From Archilochus colubris (Eukaryota > Chordata > Aves > Apodiformes > Trochilidae): DNA of 64,000 bases. Location: assembly GCA_023079485.1 (NCBI GenBank), contig CM041084.1, forward strand, positions 123,969,450 to 124,033,449, read 5' to 3'. Below are positions 38,507 to 51,050 of the stretch, one piece after another. The stretch's first letter is position 1; every line of letters begins with the position of its first letter. The position numbers and the translations under genes were made by a program. Below the pieces are notes generated by a model. The model saw nothing but the letters and a program-made list of their open reading frames with translations. It was not told the DNA's origin and made no database searches.

Positions 38507-40044
38507 CCAAAGTGACTGATGGAATATGCAAGAATTGAAAAGCAGTTCTCATCACCTACACAAATGAGATATGTAGGGACTGGTGTTGCACAGCTAGCAA
38601 AGCAGCTATACACTTTTGAAAAGGAATAAGATGTTCCTTAGTAGGATTTGCTTTTTCCCCAGAAGGGATCTAATAATATATAATCCCATTAGGAGAATAA
38701 GTAACAATACTAACAGCAGTCAAATACCAGATGTTGTATGCAATGTGGTTGGGAAACTGAGACTTCCATGTTGAAAGACCCACATGGTCCCTGCTGAATA
38801 TGTTTTAGTTTCAAAATAATTAGCTTTGTCAAATAATTGATATTTGTTGACAAGACCATGTGCATGCAGCATCACATGTATTTAAAATAACATGGGCTGA
38901 AAATATAAATTTGAGCTGCCAAAACTAATCACTTAAGACAAGTGAAATAACACAAGCAACTTTTTTCCAGAGATTTAATATGCACTTATGCCTGCTTCTC
39001 TGGTCTTTTTATATTTCAGCTATCTGTAGCCAAGTTTCACTGCTGTGGATGTTTTTGAGACACTCATCTGAGAGCTTCCTGAGCAAATTTGGTGGAACAC
39101 AGTAAAGGTTAATTGGAAGCAAACAATAATGATGAACATTCTAAATCAAAATAAATCTAGGGGAACTAGATAGAATTAAAGAATACTTAGAATATTTAAT
39201 GGTGAAATTCAGGTGCTGTCAAAGAGATGTTTGTAACAACTATATTAAGAAGAAAAATCTTTAACCACTGCAGGTTGTTGAATAACAAAACTTAAAGTGC
39301 ATCTGTTTAGATTCAGTTTGGAGGATAGCATAAAAAGATCAAAACCCCTCTCCCTTATATTTACATCCTTTCCTGTCCCAGTTAAGTCAATGAAAGCAGC
39401 ACTGTGGTTTAAAGCAGACTTACTTTCATAATGAATCCTTCTAATAATATCATCCATTAGACCAGAGGTTAGACATTATGACAGCAAGAGCTATGGAAAA
39501 ATCTTTAAAGGATAGAAAATTTGAGAGATAAATTATTCATTGTAAATTATTTGTTCCTACCAGTTTTTACTGAACTCTTGTCAGATACTTTACAGCTCTA
39601 CAGCATGATGTCAGAGACTGACTATAATCAATAGAATAAATTATTTAAACATAAGATTCATAGGGAGGATCCTTTATGCTCAGATTTGTCCAATATCCTG
39701 TGATATGTGAAAGATAATATGAAATATATTTATCTTAAACATTCTGGATGCTAATGATTTCTATTGAGTTTTCTATAAATTGTATTTGAAGATTGTATTT
39801 TTTGGCTTAAAAGAAAATTGTAATCCACCTCATTAAACTGAGTGTAAATGTTTTCCTTTTCTCCATTTTTTGTCCTGTCCCATACAGAGTGTAAAGAAAA
39901 AGAAATGTATTGCATAATCAGTAATATTAGAATCTTTCTTTTACAGACTTTAAGAATACTGTGTAGCTGAAAGAGCTAGTGCTGTTCCTTCTGAAGCACA
40001 ATAATAGGCAAAAATTCAGTTTAAAAAATTGCAGTTAAAATTCT

Positions 40045-40081
40045 ACTACTACTCAGTATTTCACTACTACTCAAGTATTTC
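40045..40081 (+). repeat. 18/19-bp tandem duplication
   Basis: ACTACTACTCAGTATTTC is followed by ACTACTACTCAAGTATTTC, differing by one inserted A. Confidence 0.85.
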
Positions 40082-41782
40082 ACTTGTCACTTGATAAATA
40101 ACAGCAGATTCACTGCAGATGAGGCTTGTCTCAGTGTTTACAAGAGCACACTCTTTTAGGTACAATATAGAGTAATAGTAAGAAAAAAAAAGGTTTCTGA
40201 GGCAAGTAAATTAACCTGTCACCGAACAGACCTAGAAGAAGAATACTAAAGCACTGTGACAAACTTTATACCATGTCACTCTTTTAAGGCTGAGAAGGAG
40301 GAAAATCTGTAGGAAGGATTCAGCAGAATGGAAGAAGCAAAGTGGGCTCCAGTGAGAAATAACGTGAATGACTTGAGCAGATTGTTAGACATGGGAAAAA
40401 TTGGAGAATATATGAGACAGGTAAGACTATAAAAATATGACTTTTATGACACAAGAAGTCAGTACAAGAAAAGAGAAAGACATTTTAATCTTACATCTGA
40501 ATATAAAATGATATTTTTCTGAGCTGTTGCTTTGCCAGTGGTTAACCAAAACCTGGAATATTCAGCCAAATTCTAGAGCATTCCAGTGTACACAGACTGG
40601 ATCCCATAAGCAAAGGTAATGGATGACATGAAATTATCAGGTGCTGTCCTGAACAATAACCCTTTGTTCAAATAACATACAGATATAAAAGATATGTTAA
40701 TATCAGGTTTTGTATGGTTTTCATCAAAAAGTCCACATTACTGAGGTTCATTAATATTGAAATAATGCTTTATGAAAAGTGTCTTCAGTAAATTATTTCA
40801 CATTCAATAAATGAATAAAAAATCTGAGTAGGGATTATTATTGTATTTGGGCATCAGATTTCTGCTGAAATCACAGCTTCACCAAGATTTATTAGTATTC
40901 CAGTCTAAATTAAAATTTCCCTTATATCTACCTGATGCAGAAAAAATAGTTACTATTGAGACTATAAAGACTGAGAAGTATTGGGAAAAAGTTTCTTATC
41001 CTATTTTAGTTTGACTTTTCACAAAATGGTAAGGAGGGAACAGATAAGACTCCTTGTGTACACACACAATACAGTTTAAAGATAAAAAATAGAATATGTG
41101 ATACCCACAGTATTTGAACAAATTACTTTTAGCATGTTTCTTAAACTATCTAGCAGATTTTAAATATGGTATGGGTGATAGCAAAAGAACTGCAGGCTTT
41201 GTGATCTCTCATTAACAATGATTATGTTACAGTTAACATAAGTTTCAGTTAATTGCCATATCTCAGCACAGAACTGAAAAACAAATGGTCAGATATTAAT
41301 TTTTTTTCATCAAAAGACAAGTCCCTAGTAAGAATTTGGCTTGAAAATTCACACAGATTTAACTACAGAGTAAATATCAAATGTTGCCAAAGTCTGTATA
41401 GAAAGGGTGTTGTAAAGGTAGGACCCTGAAACAGCTTTGCTACGGTGACTGCTATGAGCCAAGACACATTGTGAGGAGACCAAGAATGTGCATTCAAATT
41501 TTCAAAAGTAGAGAATTAAAGATTAAGGTTTGCATTGTCCCAGAAAATGTCCCAAAAGTCTCCTTGCTTCATAAGGAGAGGATAGAGGTAGAAGACCTAC
41601 AAATATGTCTTTGGATTACTTGTGTTTATCAAATGGCAGAAGCCTGAATTTAGTTTCTAAGGACCTATCTCATGGCTGTGATAGAAAAGGAGCTGAAATC
41701 ATACTCAAATATAAAACTGTCTTTCATACTCTAAAAAATTATCAGTAGATCCATATTCAAATTTTTTGAAGCTTTTTTTCAT

Positions 41783-42028
41783 CAATGTAATTTTCTGCAT
41801 GGGATTATTAAAGTTCCAGTCATCTATATTTAGAGTATACAGACAGGTCTGTCTGTATACTCTAGAGTCTGTATACAGGTCTGTATACTCTAGAGTCTGT
41901 ATACAGGTCTGTATACTCTAGAGTCTGTATACAGGTCTGTATACTCTAGAGTATACAGACAGACCTGTCTGTATACTCTAAATATAGATGACTGGAACTT
42001 TAATAATCCCATGCAGAAAATTACATTG
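41783..42028. repeat. perfect 86-bp inverted repeat (foldback) with tandem-repeat centre
   Basis: Arms 41783-41868 and 42028-41943 are exact inverse complements over all 86 bases, from CAATGTAATTTTCTGCATGG to TCTAGAGT. Complementarity stops abruptly on both outer sides. The 74-base spacer contains most of three identical 28-bp tandem units. The inner 34 bases of each arm are themselves nearly palindromic (TAGAGTATACAGACAGG and inverse), so alternative cruciforms are possible. No terminal duplication, coding frame or known transposon end was found. Perfect identity implies very recent formation, gene conversion between arms, or an assembly foldback artefact. Confidence 0.95.
41861..41944 (+). 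repeat. 28-bp tandem repeat, three identical copies
   Basis: Units at 41861-41888, 41889-41916 and 41917-41944 are identical. Each begins TCTAGAGTCTG and ends GGTCTGTATAC. The motif CTGTATAC also occurs in the flanking arms, so the array probably grew from arm sequence. A fourth TCTAGAGT begins the right arm. Confidence 0.95.
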
Positions 42029-42190
42029 CAAGATTGTGGACATAACAAATAGTAACGTTTGTCAAGGGCAGAGATTTCACATATCTTGTTGAATATCCTC
42101 AGCAGTGAGAATATCTCTTGTTTCTTGTCCACCTTTGTAATCTCAAACTTTGATATATACACATGATAGTGAGTGAAAAGTTAGACTAGA

Positions 42191-42211
42191 CTTTCTAGAT
42201 AGACTAGAAAG
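42191..42211. repeat. 8-bp perfect hairpin near the foldback
   Basis: CTTTCTAG and CTAGAAAG enclose ATAGA. It lies 163 bases right of the 86-bp inverted repeat, with related CTAGA content. It may be chance. Confidence 0.4.
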
Positions 42212-43935
42212 GTAATTCAGGTGTTTTGTGGTGAATGATAGCTTGTTACCTTGGGTTCCTGTCTCAATACATGCTGTATAAGCTAAGGAATAAATCCAAG
42301 GCTCTGCAGGGATGTAGCAGTCTACTGTGTTGCCTGCTGATGTGCTTGGCTTTTAAAGATGCAGTTCACTCAGGACTGATATATAAATCTAGTCAGGGTA
42401 AAAGAATGAGATGGATAAAACAAAAGCCAGCATACCAGTGATTTACTGCATCATTTTAGGAAAGTTACTGGCAGATGTAGAGTCAGCTATCAGGATTTCT
42501 TGGGTGTGAATACTAGCTTTATTTCCTGTAAATCAGATGCACATCATGACCATCTGGAAAAAATCCCCAGTGCAGACATCTGAGAGGGATATAATGGAGC
42601 AAATGCGATAGCAAATGTGATTTTAATTTGGTTCTGATTATGAAGTTCAAGTATTCTTAAATACCTCTCTCCATTATGCAAAATCAGAAAATTATTTTGA
42701 TTAAATAATATGGTTGATAAATTGTAAAAAATAGCTATGATCGGGAAATACAGAAAAAAACATGTGGACATATGTAAACAGAAGTCATATTGACAGGAAA
42801 AATACAGATATCAGTAATTTTCAAAACAAATTCCATGTTTTCTATTAAACTCTATATTTCCTAAAATGTGTAGTGTCACAGAATTTTTTGTGGTGTTTTG
42901 CATTCTTTCGTTGCATTTATGCAACAACCCACTGAGATGGAATATCATCAGTTTTATTGCCAGTTTCTGAAGACAGAGGACAAAGATGAAATACTAAGTG
43001 ACTTCCATAACGCCTCTCATCAACTCAGTACCAGAGCTAGGATTACAGCTTCGAAGCTCTTGACTTCTTGTTTGCTATATGGAAGCCTAGATCGTGGCAG
43101 GCCTCAAATCCAATTTCAAACTTATAAAATAATAGGGCAAATATAATGGAGCAGAATTCTAGTCAAAATAATGTCACTGAAAGTTTCTTTGGAGGTTTTG
43201 GTAGAATAATATTGGCTGAAATAATCCAACTATGAGTTGCTTATAACAATTCCACAATCTATAAGGATCAGATGCTACCTTAAAATAGCATGAAAAATCT
43301 GCCAAAAGAAACTGTTATCCTTTAGAATAATTTAAAAATAAATTTATATCAGCCTAGCTGTGTTTAATGTCATGTGTCTCAAAAAACAGCTTCGTACATA
43401 ACAGAGAAGATTTGGAATAATTGTACTGTGGGAGAAACATCTTACCGTCCCATAGATATCCTTATTCGACCTGTTTTTAAGGAATGGTTTTAAATTCTAA
43501 AGCATTAAAACAATTCACTGATTAAAATTTCAGAAAATGTTGCACTTAGAGCCTGTAAACTGCCCTGAGAACAGAGAAAACTGGTGAAGTCTATTAGGAA
43601 GTTTAGAAACACAAAAAAATTAATAGAAGGAGACTGTCTCACTTTCCAAGGCTCATTTAATCCTCGCTGTGATACAAAGCTGAAGAGAAAGCAAAAACAC
43701 AGAGGAAGCAACACTGACAAACGAGACCAAGTAATGTTAGTGAGCACAAGATTAGCTCGAAATGTCATATGAGAGTGAATGCAGCTGATTGTTTTTACAC
43801 AATACACATTGTCACTAAGTCCCCAAGTGAGAGAAAGACAGCAGTCCTGCACCTTTTACTGACACTATACCTAAAATTGAAGATTGAAACAATCTGGGCC
43901 AGAAAAACTGTAAGAAAGTCAGAAATAGATTAAAA

Positions 43936-44127
43936 ATAATTAAGGAACCAGCAGGAATGACTGGTGAGGAAAGATTAAAAATATCTTGCTGTATAAATGA
44001 TAAATTATAATTCTCAGGAGATGAGATAGCTGGCTACAAATAGATCTGGTCAACACATTGGATGTGAAGGGAAATGTCACCAATTTTTCTTGACCTTTTC
44101 TTATAAAAAAAATTCTGTGATTCTATA
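43936..44127 (+). mobile_element. CR1 LINE 3' fragment, degraded
   Basis: GACTGGTGAGGAAAGATTAA and CTCAGGAGATGAGATAGCTGGCTACAAATA correspond to the CR1 ORF2 stretch for YEERLRELG and [12 protein letters not shown]. The fragment ends with ATTCTGTGATTCTATAG. It is heavily decayed and probably internally deleted between ~44050 and 44110, since the usual 3' UTR is not seen. Confidence 0.6.
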
Positions 44128-44908
44128 GTTCTTATGCCCATTTGGATGGGACAAGGTACCATCCGTGTGAGGATGTGCAGGGAAATAAGAAGCTGTAGCT
44201 TCTGTCCACCTGTACAGACCTCAGACCTCCTCCTTCTTCTCACTTCTTGGAGGTGGTCCTGCTCTTGAGACAGTGTGCACATCTCCTCCTCATCCTTTCA
44301 AATATTTAAATAAATAAACCAAAATAATATACTAAAAATGTTTTATGGTAGTTGTGTGTATGGCAATATTTTTATCTAGTTGGTTTTTTGTTTTTTAGAA
44401 AAGTGTGTACATTTTCTTCACCATACACAAGGAGTATTTCTCCCTTTGAGAAGTGAAAATAGGAGATTAAGAATGATCTGCTAAATAATTTATTTTTTAC
44501 TCCTTCGTTTTTTGGAAAATGTAGCACAGCAAGAATTGATGCATTTTGTCATTTATATGGCTTCAGAAAGTCTTGAAAGGACTGTTGTCTGTGTTGCAGA
44601 TATGATGTGTCAACCCCTTATGAAAAATAGTTGAAAGGAAAAATTAAACTTAAACAATAAAAAATAAAATAAAAATTAATATAAAGAGTAAGATATCTTG
44701 GTGGCCCAAAGCGGAATGACAATCTTTGTCTTCAATGAGGAGTTAAAAATTGCATAATATTTTTGTATGGCCTTAACCAAACATATTATTAATAACCTTT
44801 TCCTTTACTTGTGTGACCTGGATATAGTAATTAATTAAAGTTAATTTAAAATATATAAAAATAAAGGATCTTCCAAAATAAAATATACATTATCTCATAG
44901 CTTTCTGC

Positions 44909-44940
44909 ACTCTCTCTTTCCTCCTTCCTTCCCTTCCCCT
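44909..44940 (+). repeat. pyrimidine tract
   Basis: CTCTCTCTTTCCTCCTTCCT followed by TCCCTTCCCCT, a possible triplex-prone mirror-like tract. Confidence 0.65.
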
Positions 44941-47490
44941 GTGATATATTCAATATTCTTACTTCCAAAAGGTATGTAAAATTTTATATGGCTGATTTTA
45001 GCTGAGATAAAATAATTTTTAATGACTACTGATTAAAGGAATTAACATGAATACTGAATTTTCTCTGTAATATTTTACTACAAATGTAAGATAAATCTGT
45101 GCTGCAGGACATTTCACCCACAAGAAGGACATTTCCAAAGTTTAAACACCTTGAATTTGTATGTAACACCACAAAAGTATGGAGAGCACCATGTGTTTTT
45201 AGATCAGAGAATGACCATGTGTTATAATGCTGCATTTTGTCTAAGGAATAATACATTGATAGTTTTATATTTACCAAAATACTGATGTTCTTCTTGACTC
45301 CCAGACATCCTAGTGATAAATTTTTCACAAGCTCTTCTTTTTACTGTAGCTTTCACTGTGGAGACAGACTTCACTGTCCAGCCATGAGTCTGTTTATGCC
45401 TTTCTCTGTCTTTCTTGGAAGTATTTGTAATTAGAAAATCAGTACTATACATCTTAACGTGCTAACATTATTTTTGTAAATATACAATACATATATTTGT
45501 AAATACACACCATTTAGCATTTAATGGTGCTTAGAAAAAGCTGCCAATGACAGGAATTTTTATGTTTAAAAATATTTCTCCACAGAATCTGTCTTTTGTT
45601 ATCACCTAAAACTTACAGAGATTGTTGATTATTTCCTGCCTCAGATCCAGACATCATTTCAAATTGAGTTTGTATTTTCTGGGGGAAAAGAGGTTTTCTT
45701 CCATTTTTCGTAGCATTTTCTTTGTAGAAATAATAAATGCATAGAAGTGTGATCTTAAATCTCCTATATAGCTAACAAGATTCTAATTTATTTTGAAAGC
45801 ATTTGTTTTCTTTAAAGATTTTCATTTTCCTGGTTTCAGTTTTTCCACAGTAGGCCTTAATTCTTCCTAAAGGTGCTGCAAATACTATTTACTTCATTCA
45901 AAAACATAATGCAAATCTTTCCTATCCTCTTTTTAAGAGACTTATCTGAAATTTTTATTATTGTTACAGGCTGACCTCATTGGTCTATTCATCAAAGCAA
46001 AATGCATAAAGACAACTTCAGAGACAAACTTTCAGTATTCAGTAGAAATTTTACTGAGCTGATGAGTTCCAGTCAGTTTTTCAGATGAGAAACAGTTGTA
46101 TGACTAGGAAGATGCTGAAGTGAACTCAAAATCTCTCTAACCATCTTAGGTTCTCAAGTCTCTGCCTACCCCAAATTGTTTTTGAAGTTTGACCAAAAAA
46201 CTGTCCCTTCAAAGACAAATTTTACATTTGCTGTGAAGTCATTTCTAAAATGCATAAGCAGCATTGAGAGCAGAGGCCCAAAGAGGATCCCTTCTTCCCC
46301 CACTGCCTGAAGAAATGCCTGGGAGTTACTGGGATGTACAACTGGACAACTTCTTCCTTTTCTTTGCTCCAAGTCTTGTGCTCCCAATGTGCACTGAGCC
46401 ACAGCCCAGCTCCAAAAGGGGCTGTTGGCTTCAGTAGTCTGGAGTTAACCAAAGAACCCTCAGAGGAATACCTATGAAATGGGAGGTGTGGGTTTGGACA
46501 TTTTATGGACTGAAGCTGAGTTTCACAGCCACAAAGCAATTCTTTTTCATGCTGGTGCTTAACCGAACTTGTAAGAAAATGCTGGAAAAGTGAAGTAAAT
46601 CAGGGTTTAAAATCTGCCACCCTCTTCAGCACTTCAAATGAGTTGGTTTGGGCTTAATCTCTGTGTTTGTGCTGGACTATAGGAATCTCATTTTACTCAA
46701 TGACATTTACATTCTTCTTATGTATGTTACAAAGTTTAAAGCAGGTTTGCAAACTTTCTCAGCCCACAGATCTTTTGTACTAATGAAAACAACCTAATTT
46801 AAAACTTTTATGTTCAAATATATCAAATCTTTAACTAGCTAGTTCTGAGTAGAATAATTAAATCAGCTATAACTTAAAACAATACTGTATGTAATGACAT
46901 GCATTGCATAAATAAATATAATTAAAGGTACTGAACAGCTAGATGCTATTCATAAAGCATTCTTAAAAGATATGTTTGTCATATAGAGGATTTTTATTAC
47001 TAGAATTATTATTACTGCAATAATATGAAATTAACAAGATACCTTATTGAAAGCTGCAAGGAAGTGAGATTATTTTAGATATATTGTTTTCACTATTTGA
47101 TTTTTTTCTGTGGTTGTATGAGTTACAATGCTTGTAATTTTACTGATAAATCAAAGAAGATAGGCATAATTCAGTATTCACAGATGCAAATTGTAAGTGA
47201 GGTGTAAAACTTACCATAAGTTCTTTCTTATTGTACTGAAGATCCCATTTATCTTTGATTTTTATGATACATTCACAATGATATTGTACCTCAACAAGAA
47301 AAGCAATCAAATCCCAATTATTCACATGATAATAATACACTCACCCTTTCAATTTCTGCAGCACATCTTCCTGATTCTAAATTTGAATATGAGAGAACTC
47401 ACCAGAAAACTACTTTTCTTTGTGCTACAAAAAAAAATGTAAATTTGCATGGCAAAGAACAACTAGAAGAGAACATCCCACGTCCTATTC

Positions 47491-47506
47491 AAAAAAAAAA
47501 AAAAAA
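47491..47506 (+). repeat. A16 tract
   Basis: An uninterrupted A-run with no recognisable retrocopy upstream. Confidence 0.75.
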
Positions 47507-50130
47507 GATAATTTTTATGACATAAAAAAGGAATAGTTCACTAAATCCCTTTTTAAATGCCTACACAATAGAGGAAATAAAAAGTGTAGTACTCTTGTGT
47601 TTTGAAAAAAAATGTGATAGTTTTAATTAAAGTGTGTAATCTTAATGCAAGTCCTGTCTGGCAGAGGTTTTCTGTAGATTTTGTCCCCTTGTTATTTTTG
47701 TGATTAGTGTGTCAGCTGTTCCCAAATGTACTAGCTGATGTCACATTGTGTTAGAAGCATATGAAAATATACTGAGAGACAGGTCATGGTCAAAATAATG
47801 CAAGTCTGAAGTCTAAGTGAAAATAGAGAAACAAAAAGTGACTTACTGAGAATTATACAGCAGGCTAGTGGAAGAGACAAGTTTACCAGCTAAGTCTACT
47901 GCTTTCTAGACCAGTGCTTGTGAGACACTACCCCTGTGAGTTTAGTAAAATCACTTCAGCAGATAAATGTACAGAGATGATATTAAGAAGACAAGAACTA
48001 TATAAAGACAGACAAAGCTTTATATTTTTTTTCTGCAGCTTCACAAAATGATCACAATACTGTAAATGTTAAGTTTTCCCAACAGAAGTGGTATTTCTGC
48101 TCAAAGTGTTATCCATCTTGGCACCACAGGGGAGACCAATAGTTCCCTGTTCATCAGCTCCTCAACTGCTTTAACTTTTAACTTTATGCCTAGCTACTCT
48201 GCTATGTTACCACTTCAGGTTGGACCATCATGGCTGTTTATGGTTACACAGATGTCTTTTTGACTTGTGCAAATACTGGTATATAAGTGGGTTTATATTG
48301 TTGGTTCTCGTGTAATATCAGCAGTCTGTGACAACATGGAGCTCAGTGTGCTTTACATTTATATTTTTAAGTGGTTTGTTTTCAGACTGTTATGTTACTA
48401 TTATGACTGTTGACAATATTTTGGTTAACGTGACTTGGACATACATGATCTGCACAACAATCTAGAAATATAATTATTGAGTCTGTCATATGATAAAGGT
48501 CAGAGGCTTTAGGTTTTCCATGATTAAATTTCTGCACGCATAGAGTAGCTTGTGTTTCCGTGATATATTTAAAATGGATAAGCTGACAAAAAATCATTTT
48601 TTCTTGTTTTATACAACGTTTTCTCTAAATGTTGTAGTAGTTAGCTGTCACATTCAGCTGTTAAGCAAGTGTAAGCTCTTTAACAGATAGCTCCACTGCA
48701 TGCCTTCTTTTAACCAAGCAGACCATTTGCTAGGACCTGGGAGGACTGCCCAGAAGTCTCCATTGTGGGTTCTTACCTGAAGGGTGGGGCTGGATCCTAC
48801 GTGATGGAAAAAGTCAAAGTGCTGATGGCTGTGGCTGGCACTGTTCTGTTCACCAGGAATTGTGTGAAGTTGAGTAACAATGGTTTCCATTTTTGTCAGT
48901 CTAACTTTACATATGGTAGCTATTTATTTAAAATATGAAATTTCTAGTTAGTGACAAGATTAAGGTGTCCAGAATAGAGGTCATTATTCTTTTTTATCTC
49001 AAGAAATTAACTGAGCTTTAACTGTGAGTAGTATTCTTTTCTTTCCTGAGCTGTTACTGTGATATGATCAAAAGTATGAACAGGTTAAAAAATAGTAACA
49101 TCATTCTTAGCTGTACGAGATGGCCTATATTTGACTGCTGTCTAAATGACCTCTTTCTTACAAAATAAGTTTTCATTATTAGAAGTCTGCATATTTTTGA
49201 CATTTCTGTTCTCTAATGTAGCAAAAGAAAAGCCAGCAGCCTCATGGGACAATTTCTTTCATTTCACCTCCATCTAAGAAAAATATATAAGTAGAGAGAC
49301 ATGCTGGCAGGTGAAATTTGCATACATATTAGCAAAATGAGGTGCACTTCAGAAGTGGGAAGATAGATGAACACAAAAAGTGGGTTTTTTATTTTTCCAA
49401 ATCTTTCCCTGGAATATTGTAAATATTTCCACTTATGATATTCCAGGATGGATTTAGACTTGTGACCTCTGATGAAAGAGCACAGCAGCAAGAAATTCTG
49501 TGTTCCTACAATTATGGAAGATTGTTTTCAATCTTTTTAATTCTAGGAACACAAGCCACTTCTGCTTCCCCTGTCTTTTCTCTTTTCTTTTTTTTCTATT
49601 AAACTAATAGGGAAAATTGCTCTGATAGAAACATATTGATTGCAACAAAAAACTGTATGTTACCTGCCTTGCACTCCTCACAATGGTCGATGATATTTAA
49701 CTCCTGAGAAATGTGCTATGGCTGACACCAAACAGGAGCAGAGTTGTCTCTCATTGTTAGAGTTTGTTCTGTATGTGGCCTTGAATGTTCATTTCTTTGG
49801 CATAAAATAATAATTCTTTCTCTTGCTTTGCAGTTTCTAGACGGCTAGGTACTTAAAAAGTCAATACTGAATTTCTAAGCAGAAATCCACATATGATTAC
49901 AGTACAGCTCCACTATTACAGCATTGTATTAAGAGATGTCTCAGTATATTTTATATCTATAAAAGAAAAAATTTTGACACCAGCAGTATATTAAAATGTG
50001 CTGCCTTGGTTTTCTTGATAATCATTTTAATAAAGTATAACTGTGCTGAGTCACCCTAATTGAAAAATGAAAAGTGAATTATTGCTGGAAAGATCACCCA
50101 AAGTCAGGGGTAACTATATGCTTAGAAACA

Positions 50131-50520
<390 letters not shown>

Positions 50521-51031
50521 TAAGTTTGTTTTGCCGTTATAGCATTTTAGCATATTTCTAGCATGTTGAATCTGGCAGAATTTTCAAAGTACTACATATT
50601 ACAAAATGTTTAGTTCATTAAACAGGTAACTTCCCACCGCTTTGTACTTTTCTGCATAATCCCTTTGCGGTGAACATAGTTACATGAGGCAAGTATAAGA
50701 ATTTTCCCTGTAAGAATAGACTCCAGTTAGTAAATTTAATGTAACATAACTCATCTACTAGATGTTGTTACTTGCAGTTCATGAGTTTAAAATAATAATC
50801 ATCCCCGTGGTGTGTCAGGTTTTATACCGAAGAAACAGAATGAGTTTTGTTAGTACTTGAAATGATGCCAAATCAAATTGCAAAGCTATTGCAAACAGGT
50901 TGAAGTTATTCCCAAATAATATTGTCTGGTTGTTTCTTACTGCAAAGTTTATTTCTGGAAGCTATTTACTTTTAAATACAGAGACTAATAATGATAAAAT
51001 CATCTGGAGGACTGTACTAACACTATCTTTC

Positions 51032-51050
51032 ATATATATATATATATATA
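51032..51050. repeat. (AT)n microsatellite
   Basis: About nine AT units between CTTTC and GGGATG, 0.6 kb inside the intron that follows the RALYL coding exon. Confidence 0.9.

Larger units (their letters stand above)
36801..41782. other. intronic, no gene recognised
   Basis: Unique AT-rich DNA between the tRNA-hairpin insert and the perfect foldback. It holds only the two tandem duplications (36957, 40045) and the T/G tract listed. Confidence 0.5.
44128..50130. other. intronic, no gene recognised
   Basis: The last 6 kb before the RALYL coding exon. A pyrimidine tract at 44909 and an A16 tract at 47491 are present. Frames such as 46222-46539 (-) have no known domain. Confidence 0.5.
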
